Below, piece by piece: positions 1-9,141 of a DNA stretch of 64,000 nt (position 1 is its first letter; each line of letters begins with the position of its first letter). The stretch is from positions 1-64,000 of the forward strand of contig CAKSTL010000002.1 in the NCBI GenBank assembly GCA_934500875.1, given 5' to 3'. The translations under genes were made by a program, and so were the position numbers. Source of the DNA: an uncultured Clostridia bacterium. GTDB taxonomy: Bacteria > Bacillota > Clostridia > UMGS1810. Under the pieces are notes generated by a model. The model was given only the letters and a program-made list of their open reading frames with translations. It was not told the DNA's origin and searched no databases.

Positions 1-72
1 CGAGCTTTTTTAACGCAGAAATTCGCAAAAAAGATGTTTGTCAGGGCAATGTTTCCTTGTCGGGCTGTGGCT
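1..72. repeat. Partial copy of intergenic palindromic repeat
   Basis: Bases 1-72 match 33909-33980 with one mismatch (T at 52, C in the other copy). The other copy is the right half of a complete palindromic element at 33685-34002. Here the left half lies outside the window, and the similarity stops abruptly at base 73, before the distal end of the right inverted repeat. No coding potential is seen. It looks like one member of a dispersed non-coding repeat family in this genome. Confidence 0.8.
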
Positions 73-77
73 TATGT

Positions 78-112
78 GACCGTACTTTTTTAAAAAAGGT
101 ACGGTCATTTTG
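78..112 (+). terminator. Rho-independent terminator
   Basis: An 8-bp stem, GACCGTAC at 78-85 and GTACGGTC at 99-106, is extended inward by a T-run facing an A-run and followed by ATTTTGT. It probably ends a transcript that begins left of the window. The symmetric A/T content would allow function in both directions. Confidence 0.6.
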
Positions 113-186
113 TCGTTTTACGGCGCAAAAATCCCCTTAAATACGGCATTTTTTAAAAAGTGTCACATAATAAGAAAAAGAGTCAC

Positions 187-216
187 TTGTTTTGGTGTGT
201 GCCGTTTTGATATAAT
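187..216 (+). promoter_or_regulatory. Sigma-A-like promoter of polysaccharide locus
   Basis: TTGTTT at 187-192 and TATAAT at 211-216 with an 18-bp spacer lie about 40 bp before the first gene of the locus. The -10 is perfect and the -35 is partial, which fits a regulated promoter. Likely activator: the AraC-type membrane regulator at 17688-19967 (inference). Confidence 0.5.
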
Positions 217-254
217 TAAACCGTAAAATATGATAATCTCGGAGGAAGGCAATT

Positions 255-1814
255 ATGAAAAAGAAAAGCGTAAAAATTTTAAAATGCATAAGCGGTATTC
301 TTGCCGGCGCAGTTTTAATATCTTCGCTTGCAGGATGCAAAAAACAAAGTGCGGCAAACAAGACGGGCGGCGAAAACGAAATTTCGTGCTGGATGCCTCT
401 TACAAGCAATATGGCGCTGTATACATCCAATTTCGGCGAAACCGAGCTTGCAAAGGAGCTTGAAAAGCGAACGGGCGTAAAGGTTAATTACATACATCCG
501 CCGCAGGGGCAGGAGAGCGAAAAATTCAGTATTCTTGTTGCGTCAAGCGACCTTCCCGACATTATAGAATACAACTGGGTTACATATCCGGGCGGCCCGG
601 CAAAGGCAATTAAAGAGGGAGTTATTGTAGATATTGGAAAATACAGGGATAAAGCGGTTAACCTTTTTAAATATCTTGACGAAAACAGCGAGATATATAA
701 AATGGTTACAACCGACAATAAAGAAGTGTTTTCTTTTCCGTTTATAAGAGGAGATAAAAGCCTCGGATATTCAACCGGACTTGTGCTCAGGGGCGACTGG
801 CTTAAAGAGCTTAACCTTGAAATTCCGAGAAATATAGAAGAATGGGAAAAAGTGCTTTATGCGTTTAAAGATAAAAAAGGCGCAAAAGCCCCGTTTTCTT
901 CTCTTACCGTAGAATATTTTGCAAGCGGATTTGACGCTACGGTGGATTATTATGTTGAGGACGGCAAGGTAAAATACGGTCCTCTTGACCCGCAGTTTAA
1001 GGACTACATCACAAAAATGCGTGACTGGTACAAAAAAGGGCTTATTGACCAAAGCTTTACAACGCTTGACGGAAAAGCCAAGGAAACGAACATTTTAAAC
1101 GGCTTCAGCGGTGCAACGTCCGGCTCTGTGGGCTCGGGCATAGGAAAATGGATGTCGGCGGCAAAAACAGAGGGTTATTCTTTGGAGGGTGCGCCGTTTC
1201 CGACGGCGGATTTGAGCCGCAAGGCAAAATTCGGCGTATATCAAATTCAGGTTACGCCGTCAACAAGGTCGTTCGACGCAATTTCAACGTCGTGCAAAAA
1301 CATTGACGCCGCCGTTAAATTCCTTGATTACGGCTACGGCGAAGAGGGCAGGATGCTTTATAATTTCGGCATTGAGGGCGTAAGCTACGAAATGAAGGAC
1401 AATTATCCGACATATACCGACCTTATACTTAAAAATCCCGAAAACAAATCTATGACCGTTGCGCTTTCAAACTATGCACGTTCATACGACGCAGGACCGT
1501 TTATTCAGGATGTAAGATATATGGAGCAGTATGCTTCGCTTGACGAGCAGAAAAGGGCAATCAAGGTGTGGTCGGAGTCGGGGGCATACGAGCACACGCT
1601 TCCTCACCTTTATGTAAAGACTGAGGAGCTTAACGAATTTGCTCAGCTCAATACTGATATTGACACGTATGTTGACGAAATGATTATGAAATTTATCATA
1701 GGCGCAGAGCCGCTTGAGAATTATGACAATATGATTTCGCAGCTTCACAAAAGAGGCATAGACCGGCTTTTGCAGATGCGTCAGTCGGCGTATGACAGAT
1801 ATATAAACAAATAA
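255..1814 (+). CDS. Extracellular solute-binding lipoprotein of carbohydrate ABC transporter
   Basis: This 519-residue protein begins with a basic n-region and hydrophobic segment ending in the lipobox LAGC (Cys28), so it is a lipoprotein anchored outside the membrane. Length and style (E-rich repeats, VTYPGGPAKAIKEG region) fit the LplA/YtcQ group of large oligosaccharide-binding proteins. Two permease genes follow at once, and this protein would deliver the ligand to them. The start is set by GGAGGA at 240-245. No ATPase gene is nearby, as is usual for this family, which shares an MsmX/MsmK-type ATPase encoded elsewhere. The ligand is not visible from sequence. The GH105 and lyase neighbours suggest unsaturated uronyl oligosaccharides (inference). 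Confidence 0.88.
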   Translation: MKKKSVKILKCISGILAGAVLISSLAGCKKQSAANKTGGENEISCWMPLTSNMALYTSNFGETELAKELEKRTGVKVNYIHPPQGQESEKFSILVASSDLPDIIEYNWVTYPGGPAKAIKEGVIVDIGKYRDKAVNLFKYLDENSEIYKMVTTDNKEVFSFPFIRGDKSLGYSTGLVLRGDWLKELNLEIPRNIEEWEKVLYAFKDKKGAKAPFSSLTVEYFASGFDATVDYYVEDGKVKYGPLDPQFKDYITKMRDWYKKGLIDQSFTTLDGKAKETNILNGFSGATSGSVGSGIGKWMSAAKTEGYSLEGAPFPTADLSRKAKFGVYQIQVTPSTRSFDAISTSCKNIDAAVKFLDYGYGEEGRMLYNFGIEGVSYEMKDNYPTYTDLILKNPENKSMTVALSNYARSYDAGPFIQDVRYMEQYASLDEQKRAIKVWSESGAYEHTLPHLYVKTEELNEFAQLNTDIDTYVDEMIMKFIIGAEPLENYDNMISQLHKRGIDRLLQMRQSAYDRYINK

Positions 1815-1830
1815 AATGAGGGGTAACGGT

Positions 1831-2784
1831 ATGCGGAACGCTGAAAGAAAAATTTCTTACGCAAACGGCGCAGAAACAGGTTTTTCGGGAATTAAAAAAG
1901 AATTTAAAAAGAATGGGATTTTATATCTTATTGTTCTGCCGGTAATTATATATTATTTTATTTTTCATTATATGCCGCTCTACGGGCTTCTTATGGCGTT
2001 TGAGGATTTTTCGCCGAGAAGGGGAATTACCGGAAGCGACTGGGTGGGACTTACTCACTTTATAAGCTTTTTTAAATCTGCCGATTTTTCAAGAATTGTA
2101 ACAAACACTTTGAGAATAAGCCTGTCCTGCCTTTTGTTTGAATTTCCGGCGCCTATTGTTATGGCAATTCTTATCAACGAATTAAACGGAAAGTATTTTA
2201 AAAGAACAATACAGACAATTTCATATCTTCCGCATTTTATATCGCTTGTGGTAATATGCGGTATGATAAAAACGTTTGTGGAGCCGGACGGAATAATCGG
2301 TGCGGTTGTTTCAAAAATGACAGGAAACGGCTCAAGTCTTTTGTCGCAGAGCAATATGTTTCTGCCGATTTACGTTGTGTCAAACATCTGGCAGAGTATA
2401 GGATGGGAGAGCATTATATACCTTGCGGCGCTTATGAACGTTGATCCTCAGCTCTACGAGGCGGCGGATATTGACGGTGCGGGCAAAATTGCAAAAATTG
2501 TGAAAATTACGCTTCCGTCCATTGCCATGACGATTGTAACTATGTTTATACTGCGTGTCGGAAAAATAATGAATGTCGGCTACGAAAAGATTATTCTTTT
2601 GTATAACCCGGCAATATTCGACAAAAGCGACGTTATTTCTTCGTTTGTATACAGAATGGGTTTTACAAATCAGAACTGGAGCTACAGTGCGGCGGTGGGG
2701 CTTATCAATTCGGCGGTTAATATGATTTTGCTGCTGACGACAAACGCAGTCAGCAGAAAGCTTACCGAAACAGGCTTGTGGTAG
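1831..2784 (+). CDS. Carbohydrate ABC transporter permease, LplB/YteP type
   Basis: This is a polytopic membrane protein of about 317 residues. A hydrophobic segment (YLIVLPVIIYYFIFHYMP) is followed by MalF-like membrane helices. The cytoplasmic EAA loop, EAADIDGAGKIAKIVKITLP, is the site that docks the ATPase. An in-frame ATG at 1816 precedes it, but GAGGGG at 1818-1823 sits correctly only for ATG 1831, so I start there. The gene is 16 bp from the binding-protein stop and 15 bp from the next permease, so the three form one operon. With the partner at 2800 it makes the heterodimeric channel for the oligosaccharide delivered by the lipoprotein. Confidence 0.88.
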   Translation: MRNAERKISYANGAETGFSGIKKEFKKNGILYLIVLPVIIYYFIFHYMPLYGLLMAFEDFSPRRGITGSDWVGLTHFISFFKSADFSRIVTNTLRISLSCLLFEFPAPIVMAILINELNGKYFKRTIQTISYLPHFISLVVICGMIKTFVEPDGIIGAVVSKMTGNGSSLLSQSNMFLPIYVVSNIWQSIGWESIIYLAALMNVDPQLYEAADIDGAGKIAKIVKITLPSIAMTIVTMFILRVGKIMNVGYEKIILLYNPAIFDKSDVISSFVYRMGFTNQNWSYSAAVGLINSAVNMILLLTTNAVSRKLTETGLW

Positions 2785-2799
2785 TAAAGGAGATTGGGT

Positions 2800-3684
2800 A
2801 TGAACAAAATCAGAAAAAGTGCCGGCGACAGGGCATTTGACATATTTAACGTTATTTTGCAGACGCTTGTTGCGGTTGTTATGATTTATCCTATGCTGTA
2901 CGTGCTTTTTGCGTCGCTGAGTGACCCTATGGAATTTGTTTCGCACAAGGGCATTTTGTGGCACAGCATTGGCTTTACGTTTAATTCGTATAAGGCGGCG
3001 TTTGAAAATCCTATGCTGCTGAGGGGCTATTCAAACACGCTTTTCGTGCTTGTTTTCGGCGTAACGGTAAATATCGTTATGACAATATGCGGAGCGTATT
3101 TTCTGTCGAGAAAAAACGTAAAATACCAAAAAATTATTTCAATATACATAATAATCACAATGTTTTTAAACGGCGGTATGATTCCGTTTTACTTTGTTGT
3201 AAAAACGGTGGGGCTTGAAAACAGCCTGTGGTCGCTTATACTTCCCACGGCGGTAAACACGTTCAATCTTATGATACTGCGTGTTTCGTTTGCCTCGGTG
3301 CCCGACAGCCTGGAAGAATCGGCAAAGCTTGACGGCGCAAATCATTTAACCATAATGATAAAAATTGTGCTGCCCGTATGCAAGGCGAGCATTGCGGTAA
3401 TTATCCTTTATTATGCGGTTGCAAACTGGAACGCATGGTTTAATGCAATGATGTTTTTGATAGACAGACCGAAATATCCGCTTCAGCTGATACTTAGGGA
3501 AATACTTATCAATAACGACACCTCGTCAATGACGGGCGGAACGGACGTGGGCGAGCTTGAATTTGTGGGCGAAACGATAAAATATGCAATTATCATAATT
3601 TCAACCCTGCCGATACTTTGCCTGTATCCGTTTATTCAAAAATACTTTACAAAGGGCGTTATGATAGGCGCCGTTAAGGGATAG
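2800..3684 (+). CDS. Carbohydrate ABC transporter permease, LplC/YtcP (MalG) type
   Basis: This is the second permease subunit, 294 residues with about six membrane helices. The EAA-loop motif EESAKLDGANHLTIMIKIVLP is typical of MalG-like partners. The start is ATG 2800 with AAAGGAG seven bases upstream; a TTG in frame at 2794 is too close to the ribosome-binding site. Opening motifs (AFDIFNVILQTLVAVVMIYPMLYV) and the C-terminal KGVMIGAVKG are hallmarks of the YtcP/LplC subgroup, which imports plant-cell-wall oligosaccharides in several Firmicutes. It is co-transcribed with the preceding two genes. Confidence 0.88.
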   Translation: MNKIRKSAGDRAFDIFNVILQTLVAVVMIYPMLYVLFASLSDPMEFVSHKGILWHSIGFTFNSYKAAFENPMLLRGYSNTLFVLVFGVTVNIVMTICGAYFLSRKNVKYQKIISIYIIITMFLNGGMIPFYFVVKTVGLENSLWSLILPTAVNTFNLMILRVSFASVPDSLEESAKLDGANHLTIMIKIVLPVCKASIAVIILYYAVANWNAWFNAMMFLIDRPKYPLQLILREILINNDTSSMTGGTDVGELEFVGETIKYAIIIISTLPILCLYPFIQKYFTKGVMIGAVKG

Positions 3685-3752
3685 GATTTTGGAATCGGCA
3701 AACGGAACGGACGTTTAAATGCAGTAATATGGGGGTTTAAGGAGGTTTTTAA

Positions 3753-5366
3753 GTGAAAAAAAGCTTGGCTTTGTGCGTTTTGGCAGCGGTGCTTTTTTCG
3801 GGCATAAGCGCAAACGCAAATATAACGGTAACCGAGGTTTCAAAAAGAAGTGTAACGGCAAATATAAGCGTAAATCCTTTGTCGGATGTAAACTTTGCGT
3901 CGGTTGCCGTTGTGCCGTATGATTTTGACGGCGAAAATTATAAAATTGAAAACGATACCTTAAAAAACGTGTTTTACATAACAAAAGAAACGGATGATAA
4001 CGGCGAACTTGACATAACGTTTGTTTTGCCCGACAGCATTGAAAACGGTCAGTACTGCGCCGTATCGTATGACGGCGGCGAAAAATACATAAGCCGTATA
4101 GGAATTGCGGACGAAAGCTTCGGCGCCGATTTGGTTTTGGCAAACAGTGCAAAATCCGCTTCCGAGCTTAAAGCGGCGGTGGAAAATTTTGAGTTTTTCA
4201 ATGTTGACAGCGAAATTTTTTCATCATACGGCGACGGCATTTGCGAATACGTTTTTGCCGCAAAACCCGATAACGGCTACACCGCAGAGGGTTTTATAAA
4301 AGAATATTTTACCGCAGAGGCGCTTTTGAGATACTCGGATAAAAAAATTTCGTTTTATAAGTTTTTGACCGAATACAGCGCATATCTGGGCATAGATTAC
4401 AAAAATACGTTTGCCTCCTTAACGCAGGAGGGCTTTGACGAGGCGGACAGACTTTTTTCAAAAAGAGCGGAAAAAGGAATTTCGGATGTATCAAAAACGC
4501 TTGACGAAATATACAAAACTGCGGAAATCAAAAAATGCAAAACGGCAAAAGAGCTTTGCGGCGTTTATCTTGAAAGCGCACAGTCAAGAAACGTTGATAT
4601 GACCGATTATAACAGCCTTGACGACTATAAAAAAGAAAGCGTGTTTCTCAAAATGCTTTCGGAGCTTAAAAATGCGGACACGATAGAAGAAGCGGATAAA
4701 ATATTTTTGTCGCTCTCGAAAGAATATGCCGATACGGGCAGCGGCAATAATTCATCTTCTTCATCGTCGTCGGGCGGCGGAAGGTCAAACGGTATTTCGA
4801 CAGGGGCGGGCATAAACGTTTCGCCGGTTTTGCCTGCGGACGAAAAGACATATTTTTCCGATATATCGCAGCACTGGGCAAAGGAGTATATTAAAACTCT
4901 CTCGGATACGGGCATTGTAAACGGCTTTGACGACAACACATTCAGGCCCGACAACAACGTAACAAGGGCTGAATTTACAAAAATCGTGTGCCGGATGTTT
5001 GATATAACGGGCGGCGGCGAGCCTTTGTTTGACGATGTTAAACCTTCGGATTGGTATTACGGTTTTGTTTGCAGCGCATACGGCGCAAAAATCGTTTCGG
5101 GATATGAAAATCTTTTCAGTCCCGAAGGGTATATCACACGTGAGGATGCGGCGGTTATATTAAACCGTATTTTAAATCTCGGCGCAAACGGCAATCTGAG
5201 TTTTGCGGACGCAGAAAAAATTTCGCCCTATGCCAAATCTTCTGTGTGCGCACTTTTTGAAAACGGCATAACACAGGGGTATCCTGACAACACCTTTAAT
5301 CCGAAAGGGTTTATCACAAGGGCGGAGGCTTCGGTGCTGATAACAAAAGCGTCAAAACAAAAATAA
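3753..5366 (+). CDS. SLH-domain cell-surface protein
   Basis: This 537-residue secreted protein starts at a GTG preceded by GGAGG. It has a signal peptide (residues 1-24, cut near SANA), an N-terminal region of about 300 residues that I cannot assign, a Ser/Gly-rich linker near 329-345, and three SLH repeats over about 365-535. The repeats carry the usual markers FSDISQHWAKEYI, GFDDNTFRPDNNVTRAEF and GYPDNTFNPKGFITRAEA. SLH repeats bind secondary cell-wall polymers, so the protein is probably displayed on the wall, perhaps as a scaffold or glycan-contact protein for the neighbouring enzymes (inference). It lies in the same operon as the transporter and the GH105 gene. Confidence 0.85.
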   Translation: MKKSLALCVLAAVLFSGISANANITVTEVSKRSVTANISVNPLSDVNFASVAVVPYDFDGENYKIENDTLKNVFYITKETDDNGELDITFVLPDSIENGQYCAVSYDGGEKYISRIGIADESFGADLVLANSAKSASELKAAVENFEFFNVDSEIFSSYGDGICEYVFAAKPDNGYTAEGFIKEYFTAEALLRYSDKKISFYKFLTEYSAYLGIDYKNTFASLTQEGFDEADRLFSKRAEKGISDVSKTLDEIYKTAEIKKCKTAKELCGVYLESAQSRNVDMTDYNSLDDYKKESVFLKMLSELKNADTIEEADKIFLSLSKEYADTGSGNNSSSSSSSGGGRSNGISTGAGINVSPVLPADEKTYFSDISQHWAKEYIKTLSDTGIVNGFDDNTFRPDNNVTRAEFTKIVCRMFDITGGGEPLFDDVKPSDWYYGFVCSAYGAKIVSGYENLFSPEGYITREDAAVILNRILNLGANGNLSFADAEKISPYAKSSVCALFENGITQGYPDNTFNPKGFITRAEASVLITKASKQK

Positions 5367-5387
5367 AACATTACGGGAGCGATTAAA

Positions 5388-6506
5388 ATGACAAGACCTA
5401 TAGATTATGCAAAATCGGCGTGCGGCACAATAATGAAAAAATACGACGCACCCGACCTTCCTACAATGAACACGTTCTTTTACATAGGCGGAGTGTTTTT
5501 GTCGGGTATGCAAAGACTGTATTTTCAGACGGGCGGCAAAGAATACTTTGATTATATTAAAAAATGGGTGGATAAATATGTTTTTCCCGACGGCACAATT
5601 CTGGGGTACAATCACCCCTACGATACAGAGGAAATTACACGTGTTATGACCCTGGTGCCCAAAACGTTTGACCACAAACAGCCCGGAATACTGCTGTTTG
5701 ACCTGTATAAAGAAACAGGGGACGAAAGATATGCCAAAGCAATAAATTATATATACGAAAAAGTGCCGGACTGGGGAAGAAATTCCAAGGGCGGTTTTTG
5801 GCATATGGCGGTTACGCCCAATCAGATGTGGCTCGACAGCTTGTATATGATTGGTCCGTTTCTTGCAATGTATTCCGACTTTACAAAGAATGAAGCGCCG
5901 CTTGACGAGGCTTTAAACCAGTGCGTGCTGATGTATGAGAATATGCGTGACAAAAACGGTCTTTTAAGGCACGGCTGGGACGACAGCGGCGAGGCTGAAT
6001 GGGCAGGCGAAAACGGGCTTTCCGAAACGGTGTGGGCACGTGCAATGGGCTGGTTTACCGTTGCCGTTCTCGATATTTTGGATTACACAAAAAATACGCA
6101 CCCGAAATATAAAGAAATTTGCGCAATTGAAGAAGATATGCTTAAAAGGGTGCTTAAATACCGAAATTCCGATATGCTGTGGTGTCAGGTGCTGGACAGA
6201 CCCGAAGCTGAGGGAAACTGGTATGAAATCTCATCTTCGTGCCTGTTTACATATTCTTTGTTTAAGGCGGTAAGAAAAAACATTTTGCCCGAAAGTTTTT
6301 TGGATGAGGCAAAAAAATCGTATTCGGCAATAATCGATACGTTAAAATTTGAAAACGGCAATATGCTTATCGGCAATATAAGCGTAGGCACCTGCATTGA
6401 CGAGGGCGACTACAAGCATTATATCGAAAGACGGAAGGTTACCAATGATTTGCACGGCACGGGCGCATTTGTCCTGATGTGTACCGAGGCTGAAAAGATG
6501 ATGTAA
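5388..6506 (+). CDS. Unsaturated rhamnogalacturonyl hydrolase-like GH105 enzyme
   Basis: This 372-residue protein has no signal peptide, so it is cytoplasmic. It matches the YteR/YesR alpha/alpha-barrel family that hydrates and removes the 4,5-unsaturated uronic acid left at chain ends by polysaccharide lyases. Visible family features are MWLDSLYM with candidate catalytic Asp150, HGWDDS at 195-200, and ETVWARAMGW at 213-222. Length equals the family norm. In this locus it would process oligosaccharides imported by the upstream ABC transporter. Known members act on unsaturated rhamnogalacturonan disaccharide, but some GH105 enzymes act on other uronates, so substrate identity is inferred. Confidence 0.9.
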   Translation: MTRPIDYAKSACGTIMKKYDAPDLPTMNTFFYIGGVFLSGMQRLYFQTGGKEYFDYIKKWVDKYVFPDGTILGYNHPYDTEEITRVMTLVPKTFDHKQPGILLFDLYKETGDERYAKAINYIYEKVPDWGRNSKGGFWHMAVTPNQMWLDSLYMIGPFLAMYSDFTKNEAPLDEALNQCVLMYENMRDKNGLLRHGWDDSGEAEWAGENGLSETVWARAMGWFTVAVLDILDYTKNTHPKYKEICAIEEDMLKRVLKYRNSDMLWCQVLDRPEAEGNWYEISSSCLFTYSLFKAVRKNILPESFLDEAKKSYSAIIDTLKFENGNMLIGNISVGTCIDEGDYKHYIERRKVTNDLHGTGAFVLMCTEAEKMM

Positions 6507-6573
6507 GCTGTCTTTTTATAAAGACGCTTTGCAATTTGTTGATATAAGCCCGAAGAAAGGAATGGCTGTGATA

Positions 6574-9141
6574 ATGAATATCAGAAAATACATTTCGCTT
6601 CTTACCGCCGCAGCGCTGCTTTGCACTTTTGTGACGTTTGCGCCTTTTGCACGGGCGGCGGACGAAAACGGCATTTTTAAAGAGGCGGACGCAGTAATCA
6701 CCAACCTTGCCGGAAGCTTTTTTCCGCAGGAAAACGTTACAAGGGCGCAGTTTACCGCTGCGCTTGTTACGGTTATGCAAATTGTGCAGAATACCGATTT
6801 ATCCGACAAAAGCGGATTTGAGTTTAAAGACGTTGACGGAAACGGCGTGTATTTTAAAGAAATATATGCGGCGCAAAAGGCAAAAATTATAGCAGGCGGC
6901 GAAAATTTTTATCCCGATGAGAACATCACATTTGCCCAGGCGGTTAAAATGTGCGTTTGCGCAATAGGATTTGACGCTGCGGCAGAGCATATGGGCGGTT
7001 TTCCGTCGGGATACATAAAGGCGGCAAAAAGGCTTAAAATTACCGACAATATTTATGACGGCGAAAGTTTTTCAAACAAAGACGCCGAAATACTTTTATA
7101 CAATCTTTTGTGCTCCTCTTTTATGCCGTCAAGCTACAAAAACGGCGCCGCATTTTTTGAGGATTCAAACGAAACGTATCTTGAAAGGCTTTATAACATT
7201 TCGTGCTGCGACGGTCTTGTTACTGCGACAAACATCTGTCCCGGAAACGGAGGCGAATCGTACAAAAAAGGATATATAGCCCTGGACGGAAAGGTGTACG
7301 GATACGAAAAGGATACTTACGGCCTTTTGGGCAAAAACGTGCGTATGTTTTACAAAAAAGGCACGTCGGAGGCGCTTTTTTTGGTCGAAGAGGATAACGA
7401 AACCGTTGAAATAAACTACGAGGACGTATCCGAATTTTCGCAGGATAAAATAAGCGTTGAATTTTTGTCGGGCGCAAAGAAGAAAAACTACAAAACCGCC
7501 GGTGCGAGATATGTATACAACGGCAAAATTTCGGATGTGTTTCCGAAAAGCCTTATCGGCGGCGATTATACAAAAATTACCCTTCTTGACAACAACAGCG
7601 ACGGCGTATACGAATATGTTTTTATTCTCGATTACAAATATACGGTTGTCGGAAGCGTTCAAAAAGACCCGATTGTTATTTCGGACGCAAACGGCGGCAG
7701 CGAGAACGCTTTAAGGCTTAATGGCGGCGCTGTTTTGTCGGTATACGAAAACGGGAGTGTGATTGAAATTGACGATATAAAAAGCGGCGACGTCATTGCG
7801 GCGGCTGTATCTGAGGATTTAAGCTATGCAATGATACAAAGGATGTCAAAAAACGTCGCCGGAGTTTTGCAGGAAAGAGATTCCGAGGGTTACGTATATA
7901 TCGGCGGCGAAAAATATATGATTACCGGTTATGCCGAAAAAAACTACGGCGATATTTTAAAAATCGGCGAAAGCTATACGTTTTTAATCGGCTTAAACAG
8001 TGATATTGTTGTGCCCAAAGGCTTTGCGTCAAAAATGCAGTACGGATATCTTGTTGGAATACCCGACAGCGAAAAAAGGGCGGATGATGAATTTGAGGTT
8101 AAAATATACACCCTTTCTCAGGTTATGAAAACATATACCGTAAAAAAGGCAAAAGTCGATTCGGTGCCGAATATGACGGCGGACAAAATAAAACCCGTGC
8201 TTGAAAGAAACGTTTCAAAGCTTATAAAATTCAAAGCGTCGGAGGACGGATACATAAAGGTTATTGACACCGCCGACGAGGTTTACGAATACCAAAAGCC
8301 GGCAGACGACGAGGACTGCCTTAAAAAATACATATTCACCGCAGGCGCAAGCGAGGTTAAAGAGTTTACATACCGCTCGGGAGGGCAGTCCTGTATGCCG
8401 TACTTTAACTTAAGCTCAAGCGTAATTTTAAGAGTGCCCGAGTCGGGAACGGACGAGGAGGATTTTGCCGTTCTGGACAGAACAAGCTTAATCTCGGGCG
8501 CAAAATACAAATTTGACGTGTACGACCTTACCGAGGGCGGAACGGCGGGCATTGTCGTGGCGCAGGATAAAAGCGTAAAAAGCAGAACGAGCTATATGAT
8601 AGAAAAAATAAGAAATTCAAATCTTCCAAACGGCGATACGGGAAAGGTTATATACGCTTATTCTTCGTCGTCATACAAAAAGCTTTATCTTTCGGCAGAA
8701 GCGGAAAAACAGCTTGAAAAACCCCTTAACCCCGGCGATATTATTCAGGCAACGCTGACTGACGACGCAAACATAAAATTTATAGATTTGGTGTTTGACG
8801 CAAAGACGCTCTCACCGAGCACAAAGGTTGTTTCGGGCATAAACTATGACGGCTTAAACAACATAAGCTACTGGTACGGCTCGCTCTACTATACCGACGG
8901 CGTGTATGCCTACATATCAAAAACAAAAACGGGAAAAACGTATGACTATTCTTTTTCAAATCTTATAAACGTTAAGATAAATACTGCAAATGCAGCAATT
9001 ATCAACAGGGAAAGAGATGAAATAAGACCCGTTTCGGCGGCAGAGCTTAAAGATTACAAGTCCTTCGGCGACGAAAACTGCTTTATCGTTGTAAGGCTTA
9101 ACGCACAATCCCCAATGGAGGTGTACGCATATGAAAATTAA
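6574..9141 (+). CDS. Secreted protein with N-terminal SLH-like repeats
   Basis: This is an exported protein of about 855 residues. A signal peptide (MNIRKYISLLTAAALL, cut near ARA-AD) is followed by two SLH-like repeats, with TRAQFTAALVTVMQI and an FKDVDGNGVYFKEIYAAQKA segment. The remaining 700 residues are beta-rich by eye and unassigned. SLH repeats at the N terminus suggest wall anchoring with the long C-terminal part projecting outward. Start choice is uncertain: AAAGGA at 6556-6561 favours GTG 6568 by spacing, while ATG 6574 leaves a 12-base spacer. The end overlaps the lyase gene by 11 bp, so translation is likely coupled. No catalytic motif is recognised. Confidence 0.75.
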   Translation: MNIRKYISLLTAAALLCTFVTFAPFARAADENGIFKEADAVITNLAGSFFPQENVTRAQFTAALVTVMQIVQNTDLSDKSGFEFKDVDGNGVYFKEIYAAQKAKIIAGGENFYPDENITFAQAVKMCVCAIGFDAAAEHMGGFPSGYIKAAKRLKITDNIYDGESFSNKDAEILLYNLLCSSFMPSSYKNGAAFFEDSNETYLERLYNISCCDGLVTATNICPGNGGESYKKGYIALDGKVYGYEKDTYGLLGKNVRMFYKKGTSEALFLVEEDNETVEINYEDVSEFSQDKISVEFLSGAKKKNYKTAGARYVYNGKISDVFPKSLIGGDYTKITLLDNNSDGVYEYVFILDYKYTVVGSVQKDPIVISDANGGSENALRLNGGAVLSVYENGSVIEIDDIKSGDVIAAAVSEDLSYAMIQRMSKNVAGVLQERDSEGYVYIGGEKYMITGYAEKNYGDILKIGESYTFLIGLNSDIVVPKGFASKMQYGYLVGIPDSEKRADDEFEVKIYTLSQVMKTYTVKKAKVDSVPNMTADKIKPVLERNVSKLIKFKASEDGYIKVIDTADEVYEYQKPADDEDCLKKYIFTAGASEVKEFTYRSGGQSCMPYFNLSSSVILRVPESGTDEEDFAVLDRTSLISGAKYKFDVYDLTEGGTAGIVVAQDKSVKSRTSYMIEKIRNSNLPNGDTGKVIYAYSSSSYKKLYLSAEAEKQLEKPLNPGDIIQATLTDDANIKFIDLVFDAKTLSPSTKVVSGINYDGLNNISYWYGSLYYTDGVYAYISKTKTGKTYDYSFSNLINVKINTANAAIINRERDEIRPVSAAELKDYKSFGDENCFIVVRLNAQSPMEVYAYEN

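Noticed and set aside
3685..3752. Separate promoter before the first SLH gene
   Set aside because: Only 68 bp lie between the genes, and I find no paired -35 and -10 with acceptable spacing. Co-transcription with the transporter genes is simpler.
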